DNA of 64,000 bases from Steinernema hermaphroditum (GCA_030435675.1 CM059621.1:2728001-2792000); one strand, 5' to 3'; shown: positions 10,799 to 23,286, numbered from the stretch's first letter. The notes: generated by a model from the sequence alone, not told the origin. Program-made: numbers and translations.

Positions 10799-11624
10799 GT
10801 GGAATCCTCTTTCGTTATGTTTCTTATTGGGTTTGTTGCGTTCGCTCTATATATTGACTTATGTATTGCTTGTGCGCGAACAGCACCACCTGCCACTGCA
10901 GCTCCAACAACAGCAGCTCCCATAACAGAAGCTCCCACAACGTCTGAAACGGCCACTTCAACTTCTAGCACTAGCACAACGACCACCACTAGTACCACTA
11001 CCACAACCACTACAACGACCACAACATGCGGAGCGAATAATGGTCAAATGGGATCGCAACTGTTTCTCTCCAGCAGCGTTCCTGCAAGCAGTATTTCAAG
11101 TCTCTATGGTAAGGTGTCGCCACTGCCATGTAAGTTCTTAACACATTAAACGCCCCCCTAACTGCATTTCTATGGTTCAGCAAACTGTCCCACTTGCTCT
11201 GCCGGTTCGCAGAACGTCTACCCGAACAGTAACGACGCTAATATTGTGGCCAGCGAACAAAAAGCCATTGGCGCGTTCACATGTTCAAATATGTGTATAT
11301 GCGCGACGGATGGAGTGTGCTATATGATAAAGACGCCCACGACCAGTGCTGCCTTTTATCCATTCTGCACAGGTAAGCAAAACACATCGATAAGTACGTT
11401 GAGAGTATGACCCAGGTGGAACTTGTGTAACATACGTGCTAATTGACGGTGCGCAAGATTCCGACGGATTTTTGGCCACCGACGGAAGTGGAATGATGTT
11501 TACAGTTGGTCAACAGTTTCCGAATCCCACGACAACAACAAGGTTTCCCGTTACACAGCCAAACGCCTACATGCAAGCAAGGAGCACTGGATGCAATGGG
11601 TGTCCTGTGCAAACGTGTAGTTGA
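10799..11624 (+). CDS. Secreted Thr-rich, Cys-rich mucin-like protein
   Basis: Three exons, 10799-11108, 11181-11372 and 11416-11624, all in phase, 236 residues. The N-terminus is a signal peptide (VMFLIGFVAFALYIDLCIA; Met10 could also start). It is followed by an Ala/Pro/Thr stretch and then a near-pure Thr tract of about 25 residues encoded by an ACC/ACA repeat, the likely site of dense O-glycosylation. The C-terminal half is Cys-rich, with CPTCSAGSQN, TCSNMCICATDGVC, GTCVTYVLIDG and a terminal CNGCPVQTC. Nematodes have many secreted proteins built as signal peptide, Thr-rich stalk and Cys domain (DUF281-like and others). I cannot assign the exact domain. A cuticle surface, glycocalyx or pharyngeal lining role is inference. 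The Thr tract is a simple-repeat hotspot likely to vary in length. Confidence 0.75.
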
Positions 11625-12389
11625 GCTCGACGACGTATTTCAATACCTGTAGAAAATATTGGTGTAGATTTGATGACCGTACATTATCTTTTACACTGCA
11701 TGGCAGAAGCCCTATAGTGAAGTAATAAATTGTTACCATCAGAAACAATAGTGAGCAGATTTCCGCGGTGTCGCGGGAGTTTTATTAAACCCTCTTTGAA
11801 GACAGCAAAACAAACTTGAACCGCCACATGTAATTCTCAACCGTCACATGTAATTCTCAAGCTCTCGTACCGTTTTATTTTGGATGTTTATCCATAGCAA
11901 CTACAGGTTGTAACTGAAATATTGCAGTTGGGGAAAACAACCATAAAGATGGGCCGATGCACCACTTGTTGAGCTCTCTTAGAGGAAGACTGATTTATTC
12001 ACAATTAAAAACACACAATAGCGTACAATGGGCGGGAACAATTTATCGCCGTCGGCGACACAGTGCTCGGTTACAGCTGGAGAGACATAACGTTTGTAGA
12101 GAAACATTCTTATGTTTCCGCAACAAAAAGCCAAATGTTGCCTTTTTCATGACGGATGACTCAGAAAAAACGTGAGTTTCTTTTCGAAAATCTGACAACT
12201 TCTGAAACTTTGCCGCGCTTAATTTGAATCGATTTAAGTTCTAAGAGATTGGAAATCTCCGAAATCGGCATTCGCCTCTTGTGGTGGGGGACGCTGCGGA
12301 ACGGTCATCAGCAGAAACCATTTTTCCTGAGAATCCCCTATATGTAAACGGAGAACCGACGGCTCCGTTGGTCTGTGTGTGTGTGTTTT
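11625..12389. other. Intergenic, no supported gene
   Basis: Includes a short near-duplicate phrase at 11819-11860 (CCGCCACATGTAATTCTCAA and CCGTCACATGTAATTCTCAA in tandem, 21-nt period). Nothing else is recognised. Confidence 0.4.
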
Positions 12390-12512
12390 CGTGCGCACGG
12401 GGAAAACACCCACACAAAATAAGGACCCCGCGAGGAACCGAACCCGACACCGCCAGCTTACAAACGGAGGGCGTTCCCAATGAGCCACACAGACAGTTGA
12501 GATGGTAGCGCT
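12390..12512 (-). repeat. tRNA-derived SINE-like sequence (copy 2)
   Basis: Read on the minus strand this shows an A-box TGTGGCTCATTGG, then GGCGGTGTCGGGTTCGGTTCC (B-box), then a GGGGTCCTTATTTTGTGTGG tail. This order matches Pol III internal promoters fused to a non-tRNA body, as in tRNA-derived SINEs. The tail resembles that of the copy at 1.26 kb. It is not a functional tRNA, because arms and anticodon loop cannot be drawn. Confidence 0.5.
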
Positions 12513-13428
12513 CTACTTCCACTATGTCTCTGGCGAAAAAAGTAGATCACAAATTCCTTACAGAGTTCAACTCGAACCATAACAGGTAACACGATAAAGA
12601 GTCCTACCCTGGTTACTGTTCTCAAAGTACTTAGCGGCCTAAGCGAAAACAGCTACATGTACTATCAGCGCACTTTAAGTATCCGTTGTATAATAATCAA
12701 CGACGGAGCACTTTTCTTATTATTATTGGACACTTGAGACTCCAATCCATCGCAATGGAAATAAGCTCGAGGTCACGATTGTTAGCGTCCTATTCTGTTT
12801 TTGTCCATGTTGCAGGTTTCTCCACAATTCAACTATCGTTTCCTTTAATCGGCTGGTGTTATTTACGACTACCTGGCCGTGATCCGCATTGTTTATTTAT
12901 CTGTTCCTCCCTCTCGCGGAGCAGAGAGTCATTTTCTGCAATGTGGGTGACCTTCTTTTGAGGTCGATCGCACCTAAGTATGTGTTAAATGCCCCTCAAT
13001 GCCTCTTTTGACGGTGTTAGTTAAATATTGTTCTCTCAAAGTACTATACTCACTATTACCTATCAATAGATGCGTGCGCTCTAGTTCATCTCGCACGACA
13101 AAGTACAGTTACAGGGCCACACTAAGACCCATGATGCGTAATCGGCTTTTCGTCTTCCCACTTTAGGGTGTGCCCGGTTTATTCCCATTTTGTATCTACG
13201 GACGATTGCTTAAAAAGCCGAGGCGTCAGATTTGACCATGCTCCGTGCGTACCTAGCCGAAAGATAACAGGCTGTTATCAGTCTGCTCGACGCGATTTGA
13301 GTTTGACTCGCGTACATCGATTGACCACTGGTGGTCCCACACGCCCTAGCGCGTTTTATCGCAAATCACTCCGTCGCCCTATTTGCAGATATTGCCATAA
13401 ATCACTGCCTTTTATCAATTCAGTCATT
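12513..13428. other. Intergenic upstream of UGT gene
   Basis: No gene is recognised. The last few hundred bases would contain the UGT promoter. The open frame from 13168 simply extends the UGT first exon upstream and is not favoured as coding because the signal peptide starts at 13429. Confidence 0.45.
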
Positions 13429-16354
13429 ATGACTCTGGGTGGTGCAATGTGGTCTCTTGTATTTTTGCTTCTTTGCACTTTGTCTTGTGTCGACGCGAAG
13501 CAGTTGAAGATTCTGATTAATAACCCGTCGCTAGGATACAGTCACCTACAATTCAACGGAGCCATCGCTGATGCGCTTGTTGATGCTGGACATATTGTGG
13601 TAAGTAATTCTTCACAAAAACTTTGGAAATAACATTTATGATGTCTGAAAGGTTTTTGTGTGGAATCCACCATGACCGCGATTACGATGATTGTGGCAGG
13701 GTTTGTTTAGGAAGATAATCACCTAACAAAATGTGACGCTTAGCGCGCTGTAGGATGTTTGATATATAAATTTTTTATTTCGGTCTTAAATTTTTGAAAT
13801 ATAAATTTCAATTTTAATTTTGGCAAAAAAGAGGTACGTATATCCTTGAAGAATAAGTTCGATTGCAGTATTATCCCGTATTTGGTCCAACTTAGCTTAT
13901 TCTGATCAGGAAGTGCAACGTGGACAGAGTCCATGACATATTCACGCCACCTCTGATTAATAGCCTATGCGAGACAGAGACATCGATGGCTATCTTAGCA
14001 TTGTTTTCTTTGCGCGTGAGAGTCTCCATATATTGGAAAATCCTCGCAACATTGCGGTCGACCAGAAATCTGTAGAGTAATAGTCAGTCAGACAAAAAGC
14101 AGATATGTAATGTTATGAAATCATCAGTCATCAAATCATCAACAAACAGTGAGGCATGAGTAAGGTGCTGTTGGTTGGCATTACGTTTGCCTGTCATGCG
14201 GAGGGATGAGGGTTTCATAACTTGCGTATTCGAATCAAATATTGGATTCAATTCAACAACGGCCGTTCGGCCAAAAAAGAAACACGGAGTAGCGAAATTT
14301 TTGACGTCATTTGTGCATGATTTGAGACATTAAAACACACCGAATGAACGGGGCAACTTTGTTGGTCCCCAACTTTGTCGGGTCCCGTCCACGTCCGCTA
14401 CTTCCTCTTTCTGTTTTGGTCGAACGGCCGTTGACATCGTCATTCTTTTAAGTACAAAGGACATTATGCATTACAGTGGGTACATAGGCGTGGGAAACAC
14501 GGCTACAATAACATTATGACGCGAAAGAGAAACAAATTTAAAATAGCTTTGCGCTAATCTATTCCAAAACACAGTGTCTTTTCTTTATGAAACCTTTTAA
14601 TAGCTCAATCTGTGATCAGATTCACTACATCTAGCTGTGGCACGACCTATGTCCCAAAAAAAGTCCACCTAAATTTCCAATCTTTCAGCACATTTTTATT
14701 CCCGATTGGATACCTGACCTGAAGACCAATGGTAGTACCAAAGCGCAAAAAGTCACACGATACGCGCCATCCAATATACCGAAGATCCGTCATACTAAGT
14801 TTCTGTTGTACCCTTTCGACTACAAAGAAATCGACTTCAACGAGTTCCACAATACAACTGAACAGTTCTGTAATGGTGAGTTCATTACCGATTTTCTATG
14901 TTGAGCGGGTCACCCAAGCTGGACAGCAGTGACATGAGTGCCTTATTTAGATATCATCTCCGACGATATACTGCTCGATGAGCTTCGAGCCGAAAAATAC
15001 GATATCGCTATAACAGAATTCTTGGACTCCTGTACACCCGGAATCTTCGAAGCAATCGGTGTGAAGGCGAAAATTTTCACCGAAGCGACACCAATGCTTC
15101 CATGGCTTACGGTCAACTGGGGAATTCCTTCGTTCGATGGCTACATTCCTAGTAAGCCTCGCGCTGATATCGAAAATAAACAACGAATCTAGACCCGACG
15201 AAGGCCCCCATCTCTACACCCAACTTGAGCTACATAGAACGAGCGAAGAACTTCTTCCAGAACTTCCTCTTCAAGTTGATGGCTGGGAGAATTACAACCA
15301 GAATGGTATAATGGACGACAGTTTCCATAACGCATTTTCGATTGTAGACAGCAAAATTCCGAGCCCGTTTCGGAGATAAATTCCCCGAGGTTAGGCAAAT
15401 CATTCAGAATGTCAGCTTCGCATTCGTTAACGCCATCGATGTGATCGAGCTGCCGAGACCGATCACGTCCAAAGTGATCAACATTGGGGGAATCAACATG
15501 CGCGAGCCTAAAAAGGACATGCCACATGTGCGGTTGAATTTTCATACCATCTCAACCATAGCATAAGTTTTCAGGATATGAAAGAAATCTTCTTCCTAGC
15601 AAAAAAAGGAGTAGTTCTGTTCTCCTTGGGTTCCATTGTCAATACCACTCTTATGCCTGAAGCTCAAAAGTGGGCCTTTATTAAAGCATTCGAGCAGTTC
15701 CCTGACTACAACTTTGTGTGGAAAGTTGACCAGGAGGACCCTATGTACAGAACGCGGAAGAACTTTTCGAACGTTTTCCCGATAACTTGGGTTGACCAAA
15801 CGACTTTTCTGGCGCAGCCGAAGTTGAAGCTGTTCGTCAGCCACTGCGGACAGAATAGCTTGACCGAAGCGGCTTATTCAGGTAGATTATCAAACTTTTT
15901 CGTTTCAGATTAGATTCGTATTCCAGGTACACCAATCCTATCAGTCCCCATCTTCGCTGATCAGCAGTATAACGCCGCCCAGGTACGCCGTCTGGGCATC
16001 GGCGAAGTCCTCGAATTTGAAAAAATCACCGCCGAAGTACTCATAGAGGCTCTTGACAAAATGCTGACTTACAATCGCTATCAACAGAAAGCAGACGAGC
16101 TCATGAAGAAGTTGCTGACTCATCCACGAGGGGACCCTAAAGAGCTTGTTGTGAAATACGTCGAATACGCTGCCGCCAATCCCGATCTCAGCAGTATGAA
16201 CTTGCCTAGTACAAACTTGGATTTCATCACGTTGTACTGTATTGATGTGATCGTACCAGCTCTGATGGTTTTGGGGCTGATAGTCTTCGGCCTTCTGAAG
16301 TTGACATTACCATGTGTTGTTGGAATGTGGAGGAGAAAGGAGAAGTTCGACTAA
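13429..16354 (+). CDS. UDP-glucuronosyltransferase (UGT/GT1 family)
   Basis: Seven exons: 13429-13599, 14689-14875, 14951-15151, 15193-15305, 15348-15527, 15575-15881 and 15927-16354. All are in phase, giving 528 residues, the usual UGT size. A signal peptide (MWSLVFLLLCTLSCVDA) is followed by the acceptor-binding half with NPSLGYSHLQFNGAIAD, which contains the catalytic His of the GYSH motif. Then come IPDWIPDLKTNGS and EFLDSCTPGIFEAIGV. The donor-binding half has GVVLFSLGSIVNTT, ITWVDQTTFLAQPKLKLFV, SHCGQNSLTEAAYSG and PIFADQQYNAAQ. A C-terminal helix (VPALMVLGLIVFGLL) precedes a basic RRKEK tail. This is the type I ER-anchored design. UGTs attach sugars to small lipophilic molecules for detoxification. 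The signature reads SHCGQNS where most relatives have HGG. The exon 5 donor CAT|GTGCGG is weak. Intron 1 (1.09 kb) carries a small inverted-repeat element. Confidence 0.9.
14257..14433. repeat. 177-bp foldback element (MITE-like) inside UGT intron 1
   Basis: CAACGGCCGTTCGGCCAAAA at 14257-14276 is mirrored by TTTTGGTCGAACGGCCGTTG at 14414-14433, one mismatch in 20. The interior is non-coding. The size and inverted ends fit a miniature inverted-repeat element. No target duplication was confirmed. Confidence 0.6.
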
Positions 16355-16600
16355 ATACATATTAACACATTTCTTCTCGAGGATGGAAAGTGATGTCAGG
16401 GGTTTAGCAAGGGGAAGTTATCGTACGTGGGTCGGATAAGGCGAGCCTTATACTTAAAAACCGCCCAAAACAGCTATTATATGAAATTGAAGATCTATGA
16501 AAGCACAATGTGAGTCGTAGTTCTGATTTTAAACGGTAGCCCACGAACCAAAATGCTGAATCTTTCGCAATGCTCGGAATTTCTAGTTTGTTTGCCAAAG

Positions 16601-16825
16601 ACAGCGTTTCATAACGCCACCATGACAGCCTCCCAGAAAATGTCTCTGTTGTTAACAAGTCAAATAGGGGGCCTTACGGGATGGGGTATTGCATTCTAAA
16701 GCGTCATCATGACTAATTCCAACAGTAGGTGTCGGAGATGGGTACATATAGAATCCTATGTAGACCAGGTCATATCCTCTTAACCCCGGAAGTTTTCCAT
16801 CGAACGAAACACTTCCCGTTTACCA
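16601..16825 (+). pseudogene. Srx receptor relic (exons 5-6)
   Basis: The sequence from ACAGCGTTTCATAACGCCAC through GTTGTTAACA and GGGATGGGGTATTGCATTC to CATCATGACT aligns base for base with exon 5 of the intact Srx gene at 18337-18467. The bases after the acceptor-like CTATGTAG (ATATCCTCTTAACCCCGGAAG) match the start of its exon 6 at 18514. Reading frames are broken. It is the remains of an additional tandem Srx copy upstream of gene B. Confidence 0.7.
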
Positions 16826-17041
16826 GCAGTTTATGTTCGACCTATTGCAGAAGCAGGCATCACTCAGATTTGAAAGTTGCGAAACCGACTATAAGAAAAT
16901 GTATCATATTTCAATCATACGGTCTCCCTAACGTCCCGAATGTCAGCATAATGCACAACGTGAGCTTGACTTATTTATTTTTACCTTTTCACTCACAGCA
17001 CAAATATGTTTTTCAAACAACTAAACAACTACAGACAATGG

Positions 17042-17138
17042 GGCTCTATTAGTGAATGGCGGCCAAAAGTATTTTTGGGCGGCCAAAAGTCGGAATAGCG
17101 GCCAAAACTCAAAAATGCTTTTGGCCGCTATTAGAGCC
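17042..17138. repeat. 97-bp palindromic element with repeated GCGGCCAAAA
   Basis: GGCTCTATTAGTG...GGCGGCCAAAAGTATTTTTG on the left is the inverse of CAAAAATGCTTTTGGCCGC...TAGAGCC on the right (17110-17138). The word GCGGCCAAAA occurs directly three times (about 17060, 17079 and 17098) and once inverted. It is likely a short MITE. It lies about 230 bp upstream of the Srx gene B start. Confidence 0.55.
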
Positions 17139-17327
17139 GACAATGGTATAGACAATCACACGCTATTTCGGCTTCTTTTGATTTTTTCATCGTAAACATG
17201 CTAGATTCCCATTTCCTACATGGCGCGATCGTCACACACGCCATTTTTCATACAATCAACTGTGTCATTGTTTCAAGGCTATTGTCTGTATCACATGTTT
17301 TTCTACACGTCGGCTTAATGTCGCTGC

Positions 17328-17335
17328 ATATAAAG
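17328..17335 (+). promoter_or_regulatory. TATA-like box of Srx gene B
   Basis: CATATAAA lies 36-43 bp upstream of the ATG at 17371, in a position where a core promoter with a short 5' UTR would be expected. Inferred from sequence and position only. Confidence 0.35.
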
Positions 17336-17370
17336 GCCACATCACACATAGTAGAAATCACAGTGTAGAA

Positions 17371-18652
17371 ATGGCCTACGGTAACGGTTCGCAGGAGTTT
17401 GTTTGGGGAAGCGAACTCGAAGGGCATGGAGTAATGTCCACATTTGACACCATTGTTGGGATCTCTATCTGGATGGTATTAAATTTCTACTCATTCGTCA
17501 GTTCCTAAGTTCGTTTATAGTTGGCGAGTTTGGCGGTAGTGATTGGAATTATCAATTTGTGCGTCATCAAGAAGTTGACCATATTCCACAACTCCTTCGG
17601 CGCCTTCTGGGTAAGCCGTACCATCGGAGAACTTGGATCGAATATCGTCCATGTTGTGTACTCCGCTCCAACTACCGTATTGTAAGTGGAACGCGTTGTT
17701 GTTATTCGCCCAGTTCTGCTCGGATCCGGAGCTCACGACTCACTTCGCTATCGAACATTCGACTGTTATTCATTGTTTCAGCCAACCAAAAAACATTCCT
17801 CCCACCTTTGGCATCACCATCTTCATGATTGGCTACTTTTTCGCCGCTGAATCGTGCATCATGCACCAATTTGTCTCGGCCAATCGGATGCTGGCCGTCT
17901 GTGCTCCGCTGAAATACAATTCGATGTTCAATAGAAAAGTCACCAGGAACTGTATCATCTTTGCATGGACAGCCGTCAGCATCCTCATGTCACTTTACAT
18001 CCGTACGATTATAAGCTCGGAGCATTACGTCTAAGATCCGTTTCAGTGATTCCATGTCAGATCATAGGTTACAGTCCTAAGTACTATGAATACGTATACA
18101 TCAGATGCGACGGGAGTGATCAGGATTCCTCCTTTATTGGCTCCATCATCAACAGAGGCTGCACTGCTATGTGTACAGTATCGTTGATTAATGACTGTGT
18201 AACGTTTGGTAGAATTATTCAAATCAAGCTAACGCGCTCGAAAGATGCGCAAGACGAACACTTCCGTAGAAATGTTCGTTTCTTTGCCCAGGTATTTGAA
18301 TGTTCTCGCCATAAACACATCAGCCGACGCCTTTAGACAGCGGTTCAAAACGTCACCATGATGGGCACACTGGCCATTATTTCTATTGTTAACAACAGAA
18401 ATTCGGGCCAGACAGGATGGAATATTGCCGCGTTTGAAAGCGTCATCTTGACTCATGTCAACAACGGGTATAATACTGGTTTTCGAGCATAGGTAAATGA
18501 AGAATCCTTTTAGACTTGCTCTTATCCTCTTCAACCCGGAAGTGCGCAGACTTTTCATTGGAAAAACTAAGTCCGAGAACAGTACGGCAGTCGAGCAGAT
18601 TGCTGTCGACCAAACGACCATTGGAATGGTACCTGATGATAACGTTCAATGA
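17371..18652 (+). CDS. Srx-family 7TM chemoreceptor (gene B)
   Basis: Six exons: 17371-17475, 17521-17681, 17782-18002, 18047-18291, 18337-18467 and 18514-18652. All are in phase, giving 333 residues. It is a paralogue of the minus-strand gene at 7.0-8.3 kb, sharing YGSELQG-type start (WGSELEGHG here), FHNSFGAFWVSRTIGE, QPKNIPPTFGI, HQFVSANRMLAV, the GYSPKYYEYVYIRC hallmark, RRNVRFFAQ, TAVQNVTMM and FNPEVRRL. Five intron positions and phases are shared. Gene B lacks the extra intron between the YVYI and RFFAQ blocks. The protein is expected to be a sensory-neuron GPCR for environmental ligands. A relic of another copy lies 0.7 kb upstream, so this locus expanded by tandem duplication. Confidence 0.85.
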
Positions 18653-21600
18653 GATCATTTGCTATCCGGGCCCTTATTTCAAATGAAACTGATCTACAGA
18701 ACCCCCCCTACTTATCATTGTGAAATTCACTCAAACACGTTGTTTATTCATCTTTTCGGCCTCCATCTCACCTTGTATATAACTGATTGTCCATTGTTCA
18801 CTGTGAATTGACTGTAAAACACTGGAAATCTCTGTCTTCTAAGTGTATCCCTATCCCTATGCTTTTGCACAGGTGATCCTGGAAAGGCAAAGTGATCCTG
18901 GAAAGGCTCACCTTTGTGTTGTTGTGTTAGGGGAAAGTATTATTTCATACCTTTCAATTGACGTCCTACCATATCTTCATAGTGGTTCCCTCTGGCACCT
19001 GCACATTGTGGCAAAACGTTCCACAAAAACATCACGATGACCCTATAATTTTGCGTAGCATTCTCGAAACTTTTTCTCTAATAAGCAATTTACTCTTTTT
19101 CTCCTACAAACAGTCTTCATAAACTAGTGAACGTGATTTCCGTTCGCAACATGTTATTTTTTCTGCTAAGTTTGGCGCGTCAGTTCACTGAACTATGACG
19201 ACTCTTCCGGGGAAACATTTATGGACGGTGCGTCGATAGCATTACGACATATTACATACATATTAGCATTACGACACCCAGTACGAATTGACAACAAGTG
19301 TCCGTAAATGCAAAGCGCATGTTTTGTTTGAATTTGTGAAGGAATGAAGTTCAACAAAAGTCGGGCTCAACGTGACCCGTAGATCATGACCTATCGAATA
19401 AGATAGCTAATTTAATGTAATGTTTAAAGGTAGGTTTTTCGTCGCTCGCATCCGAGTCTTCTTGAAGGCTCCCCTACTTTTCATATTTATGGTAGACTTT
19501 TCAACGAGCGATGTCGCTTTCGTTTAGTTTTTTTTGGCTGCACGCTTAACTGACACAGTTAACTCTCACTGGGTACTATGAGTGTCGCTTGCAATCGCAT
19601 GTATCTTGATTTTGGAGGCATTTTCTTGACGGTCCTTAACCTGGCACCTCGAGATTACGTTTCCAGTTGGTTAAGTACTGCAACAGCCAATGTGGACCTA
19701 TATCATATGGATGACATTTACAGCTACTACGCCCACACAGCCGCTCTACGAGCTCATTTTTACAATGCGGAAATAGAGGCCAAATGTGGAAGAACAGACC
19801 CTTGAATTGTTAAAATGTCCGACTGCCCGAGGCCGCATCTTGCTAAGTTGACCTCCACTGGCTCTCCATTTTGAGCTGAGAGATTCCTGTTTCGAAAAAA
19901 ATCTTATAATTTCGCTTCTTACCGCCTTAAGTGTCTTCCCTGTCCTCTACGAAACATGTGTTCCTCCTAGTGAAAAGGGGGCATGTCTTCCGAAACGGAA
20001 GTCCTTGGGGAATAGAAATAGGCGTGAAGAGTTCATGAAAACATTCAGTTTCCGTACAAGCGGACGGTGTGGTGTACTCCTCTTAGTGCTGTGAACATGT
20101 TCCATATTATCATGTCGGCTGATGAACTTGTTCTCAACGAACAACTGGGATCCAAGGCTTCCATTACTCGAAGACGTCGATCAAGCATAAAGGCGAAAGT
20201 CAACCGATGTTAATAGATGTTCTTCGATTCGTTGTTTAATAATATACTCACTTATAAAAGAGATTATGTACATCCGTGTTGAATAGCACGACAGAGGTAG
20301 GCGTACTTTGTGACGCGCTCCAGTATCATTTGGTATTTGGAAACTTATAAGAAGATTTCCATTTGTTTACCACACTCCTGATTCATCGTCGGGAATATTG
20401 TAGGCAAGATCAAGAAGTTAGCGGATTTCAGTGGCTTACATACCCCCAGAAACGGGGTTCTTATCTCTCTCAAGTTCCTGTCTCTCAAAGGAATCAACAG
20501 ATACCATAACCGCCGTCGGCTAGCTAAATAGGTTGACATACTAAAGAAACTCCAAATAAATACCCAATATGTAAGGAATAATATGTGTCAATAGTGAAGT
20601 CGCAAGTAAGTCGTAAGGCGATCTCTCGAATCGTCCGTTGGCTCCATTATAGACGACTTGAGTAATGATCACCCCGATTCACAGATGGCTTGTAACAGTA
20701 GGGCCGCTGTTCCACCATTTCGCCAAGAAGGCCGTCGCCTCCCGCTGCTCCGATGGTGGTTTCCTAACAGGAACCTTTCAAGCTCAGAAGCCGTTTTCAG
20801 AGTAGTAAATGACCAGCGCTTTTCACACATGAATAACATCGCTTCGTATAACAAACCAAAAGCCGATGTTGCACTGCAAATCTCCAATTATCGCAGAAAA
20901 CGGAGGTAATCTAACGATTTGCATCTGCTGGCGATATGGCATTGATACTTTCCTTCTCGTAAAAGACCCTCCCAACTTTTCCATGTAACTTCGGCTAGAT
21001 AATGTTCCAACCAAAGACTAGCAACCGTTTTAGTTGTGCTCGGGCCAATGTTGTCGGTTTCTGGTAAGAAAAGAAGCTGTCGAATTTTTCAACATAGACC
21101 AATAGTTGGTGCCGCCGGAAGAGGATCAGCATGTTTTCAATTTCTCCACCATGCATGTGCCCTTATTGTATTTGCGCTTGTCGGATCCTAAAGTCAGGCG
21201 TTTCCGTTGAAATTTAGAAAAATGAATGTAAACATGTCTAGTGAGCCGGATGCGCAAAACACTTGAAAACAAGCTATGTCTGTAAAGTGCTGAGTCATGT
21301 CCATGCTTTCCTTGGCTAAAGTTCAGATGTTGTTTGTAACGATATAAGCCTTCCGCAGAGGTCAAAAGTCTACCGGAATGAAAACAAGAGAGCACATGAG
21401 TCAGTTGCAGCGCTATGTCTTTAATAGCAACACTACGCACGAGGAAATTTTTTTTTCATTGATGTTTGAGCTAAGTGTTCTGTTGGGAATATGTCCAAAG
21501 AGAGACTAAACCTTATCAACGCCGAGTGGTGTGGGATCCCATCTACCTGTATGAGATACAAAAGAACTTCAAAGGATCGCTAGAAGCCTATCACAATAAC

Positions 21601-23034
21601 ACCCATGTTGGACCCTTTTATGCCATTTTGATCCATTTTTAGTACTCTAAGATCAAACCATGTCAAATATTCGCTTAGATAAGTATATTCACCCAACGTC
21701 GTACATGTTTACTCCCTAACAAGAGTCAATTTGGTATTTGCTGCACGTCAGAATTTGCGGAAGTCTACTGGCAGCTATCTACGACTGAGCAAGGCTTTTG
21801 AGATTTCTGCGCCTTATCCTCTTAAATTTAAATTTTTCAACAGATTGACACAACAAGTGACGGAATCTGACCTCACATATCTGACCTTCAAATCCTGGTA
21901 AACTGTAAGGAAATACGAGACGGCATAATTCGCCTGAAATGTGTCTTAAAAGTTTACATATACATATATATCGTTGTTGAACATATTATTTTCGTGCTCA
22001 GCTAGCCGGCTTTTCGCCTCCGCCAATCGCGCTCACAGTGATATCCACTCTAATCACCAAGCGATTTGCTAGTTCTAATACGAGTTAAGCCCGAGAGCCA
22101 ATCCGGATCTGTTTTTGTCCCAGCAACGGCGATAAAATCAGACGACACTTCCGCAGTCGTCCACTCGCGGTCTCGTTCTCCTTTACCAGCTCTCGTCTTG
22201 TTGAAATGATTCACATTATTTTGGCATCTGATCATTTGGCCTCCGGTTCGCAACTTCCTGAATTAAATGCTTCTCGGCGAAGAATGCGATATCGCCAGCG
22301 CGGACGCCGAAATACCATATAAAGAACTAATTATTGTAATTAAGCGCTGGATCGCTGAGACAACTATAATGATTATGTGACATTATGTTTTATCGATTTC
22401 CATTAAATGTTAACTTTATATTACGAATGTAGTCCTTATAGCATTGGTATGATAAATGTTGCTCTTGTCGTCTTACGTTTGTTTAGCATCCGTGTAATTA
22501 CAGTGCACATGAGTAACATTAAAACATTATCAATAGATTACAGTCGTCAGGTTACACTTGATCTTCGAATTTGTCCGAATTTGTCCAGTCCCAATTAACC
22601 GACGGCTCCATGCTCATGTGTTGGGCACCACGGTGAACTAGTGGGGCATTCACATTCGGCTCGGAAATTGTGATGTCTTTTGTGTGGTTCTCAGATAAAA
22701 TCTGGTCATAACGATGACCTGAAAATGGCAAAACGGTCGTCAACCCTAAAATGAAGGCAAGCGGTCAAACATGCTTTTAAACAATAGGTCTTCTCGAATC
22801 ATTATGGCATTACGCCCTGCAGGCCGTCTTATAAATGTGGTTATTTGTTCTATTCTTCCGGTGGTGGGGCAGACGACATCTGAATACAAAACGGCAATCG
22901 CATTAGCTTCTTAGTCAGGTGGATCGAAACACGGCAACTTCTGTGTTCTGCTCCTTCTGGGAGTCGGGGCAAACTAAACGAGCGAACGAGCGCTCACGCA
23001 GCTCATTCGAGCGAACGAGAGATGATCTCAGTTG
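18653..23034. other. Long gene-poor region
   Basis: About 4.4 kb without a gene I can support. Open frames such as 19578-19805, 20658-20909 (+) and 21126-21440 (-) lack motifs, signal peptides or consistent splice sites. The segment 22719-22830 is a diverged copy of 23035-23150. Confidence 0.4.
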
Positions 23035-23150
23035 AAATATCCAAAGATGACGTCAAAATGGCCGAAAGGTAAAAGTAGGCAGTCAAAATGGTTAGCAAAC
23101 AATATGTCTTCCCGTACCAATGGCATTACTCCCTGCAGGATGTCTCATAG
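22719..23150 (+). repeat. Diverged direct repeat pair of about 110 bp
   Basis: Around 22719-22830 and 23035-23150 the same word order appears: AAAATGGC near the start, AAACAATAGGTCTTC versus AAACAATATGTCTTC, then ATGGCATTACGCCCTGCAGG versus ATGGCATTACTCCCTGCAGG. The copies are about 316 bp apart and non-coding. Their nature is unknown. Confidence 0.5.
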
Positions 23151-23286
23151 GGTTGTCGGAAAATACCTCAACCAAGCATTCCATTTTGTCTTTATTATTC
23201 ATTTTCTTCAATTTCGCTCTTGCACTCGTTTTATCTCTGATTATCGGGTCTTGTTGATCTAGAAATTGATTTAGAATCCATATATA

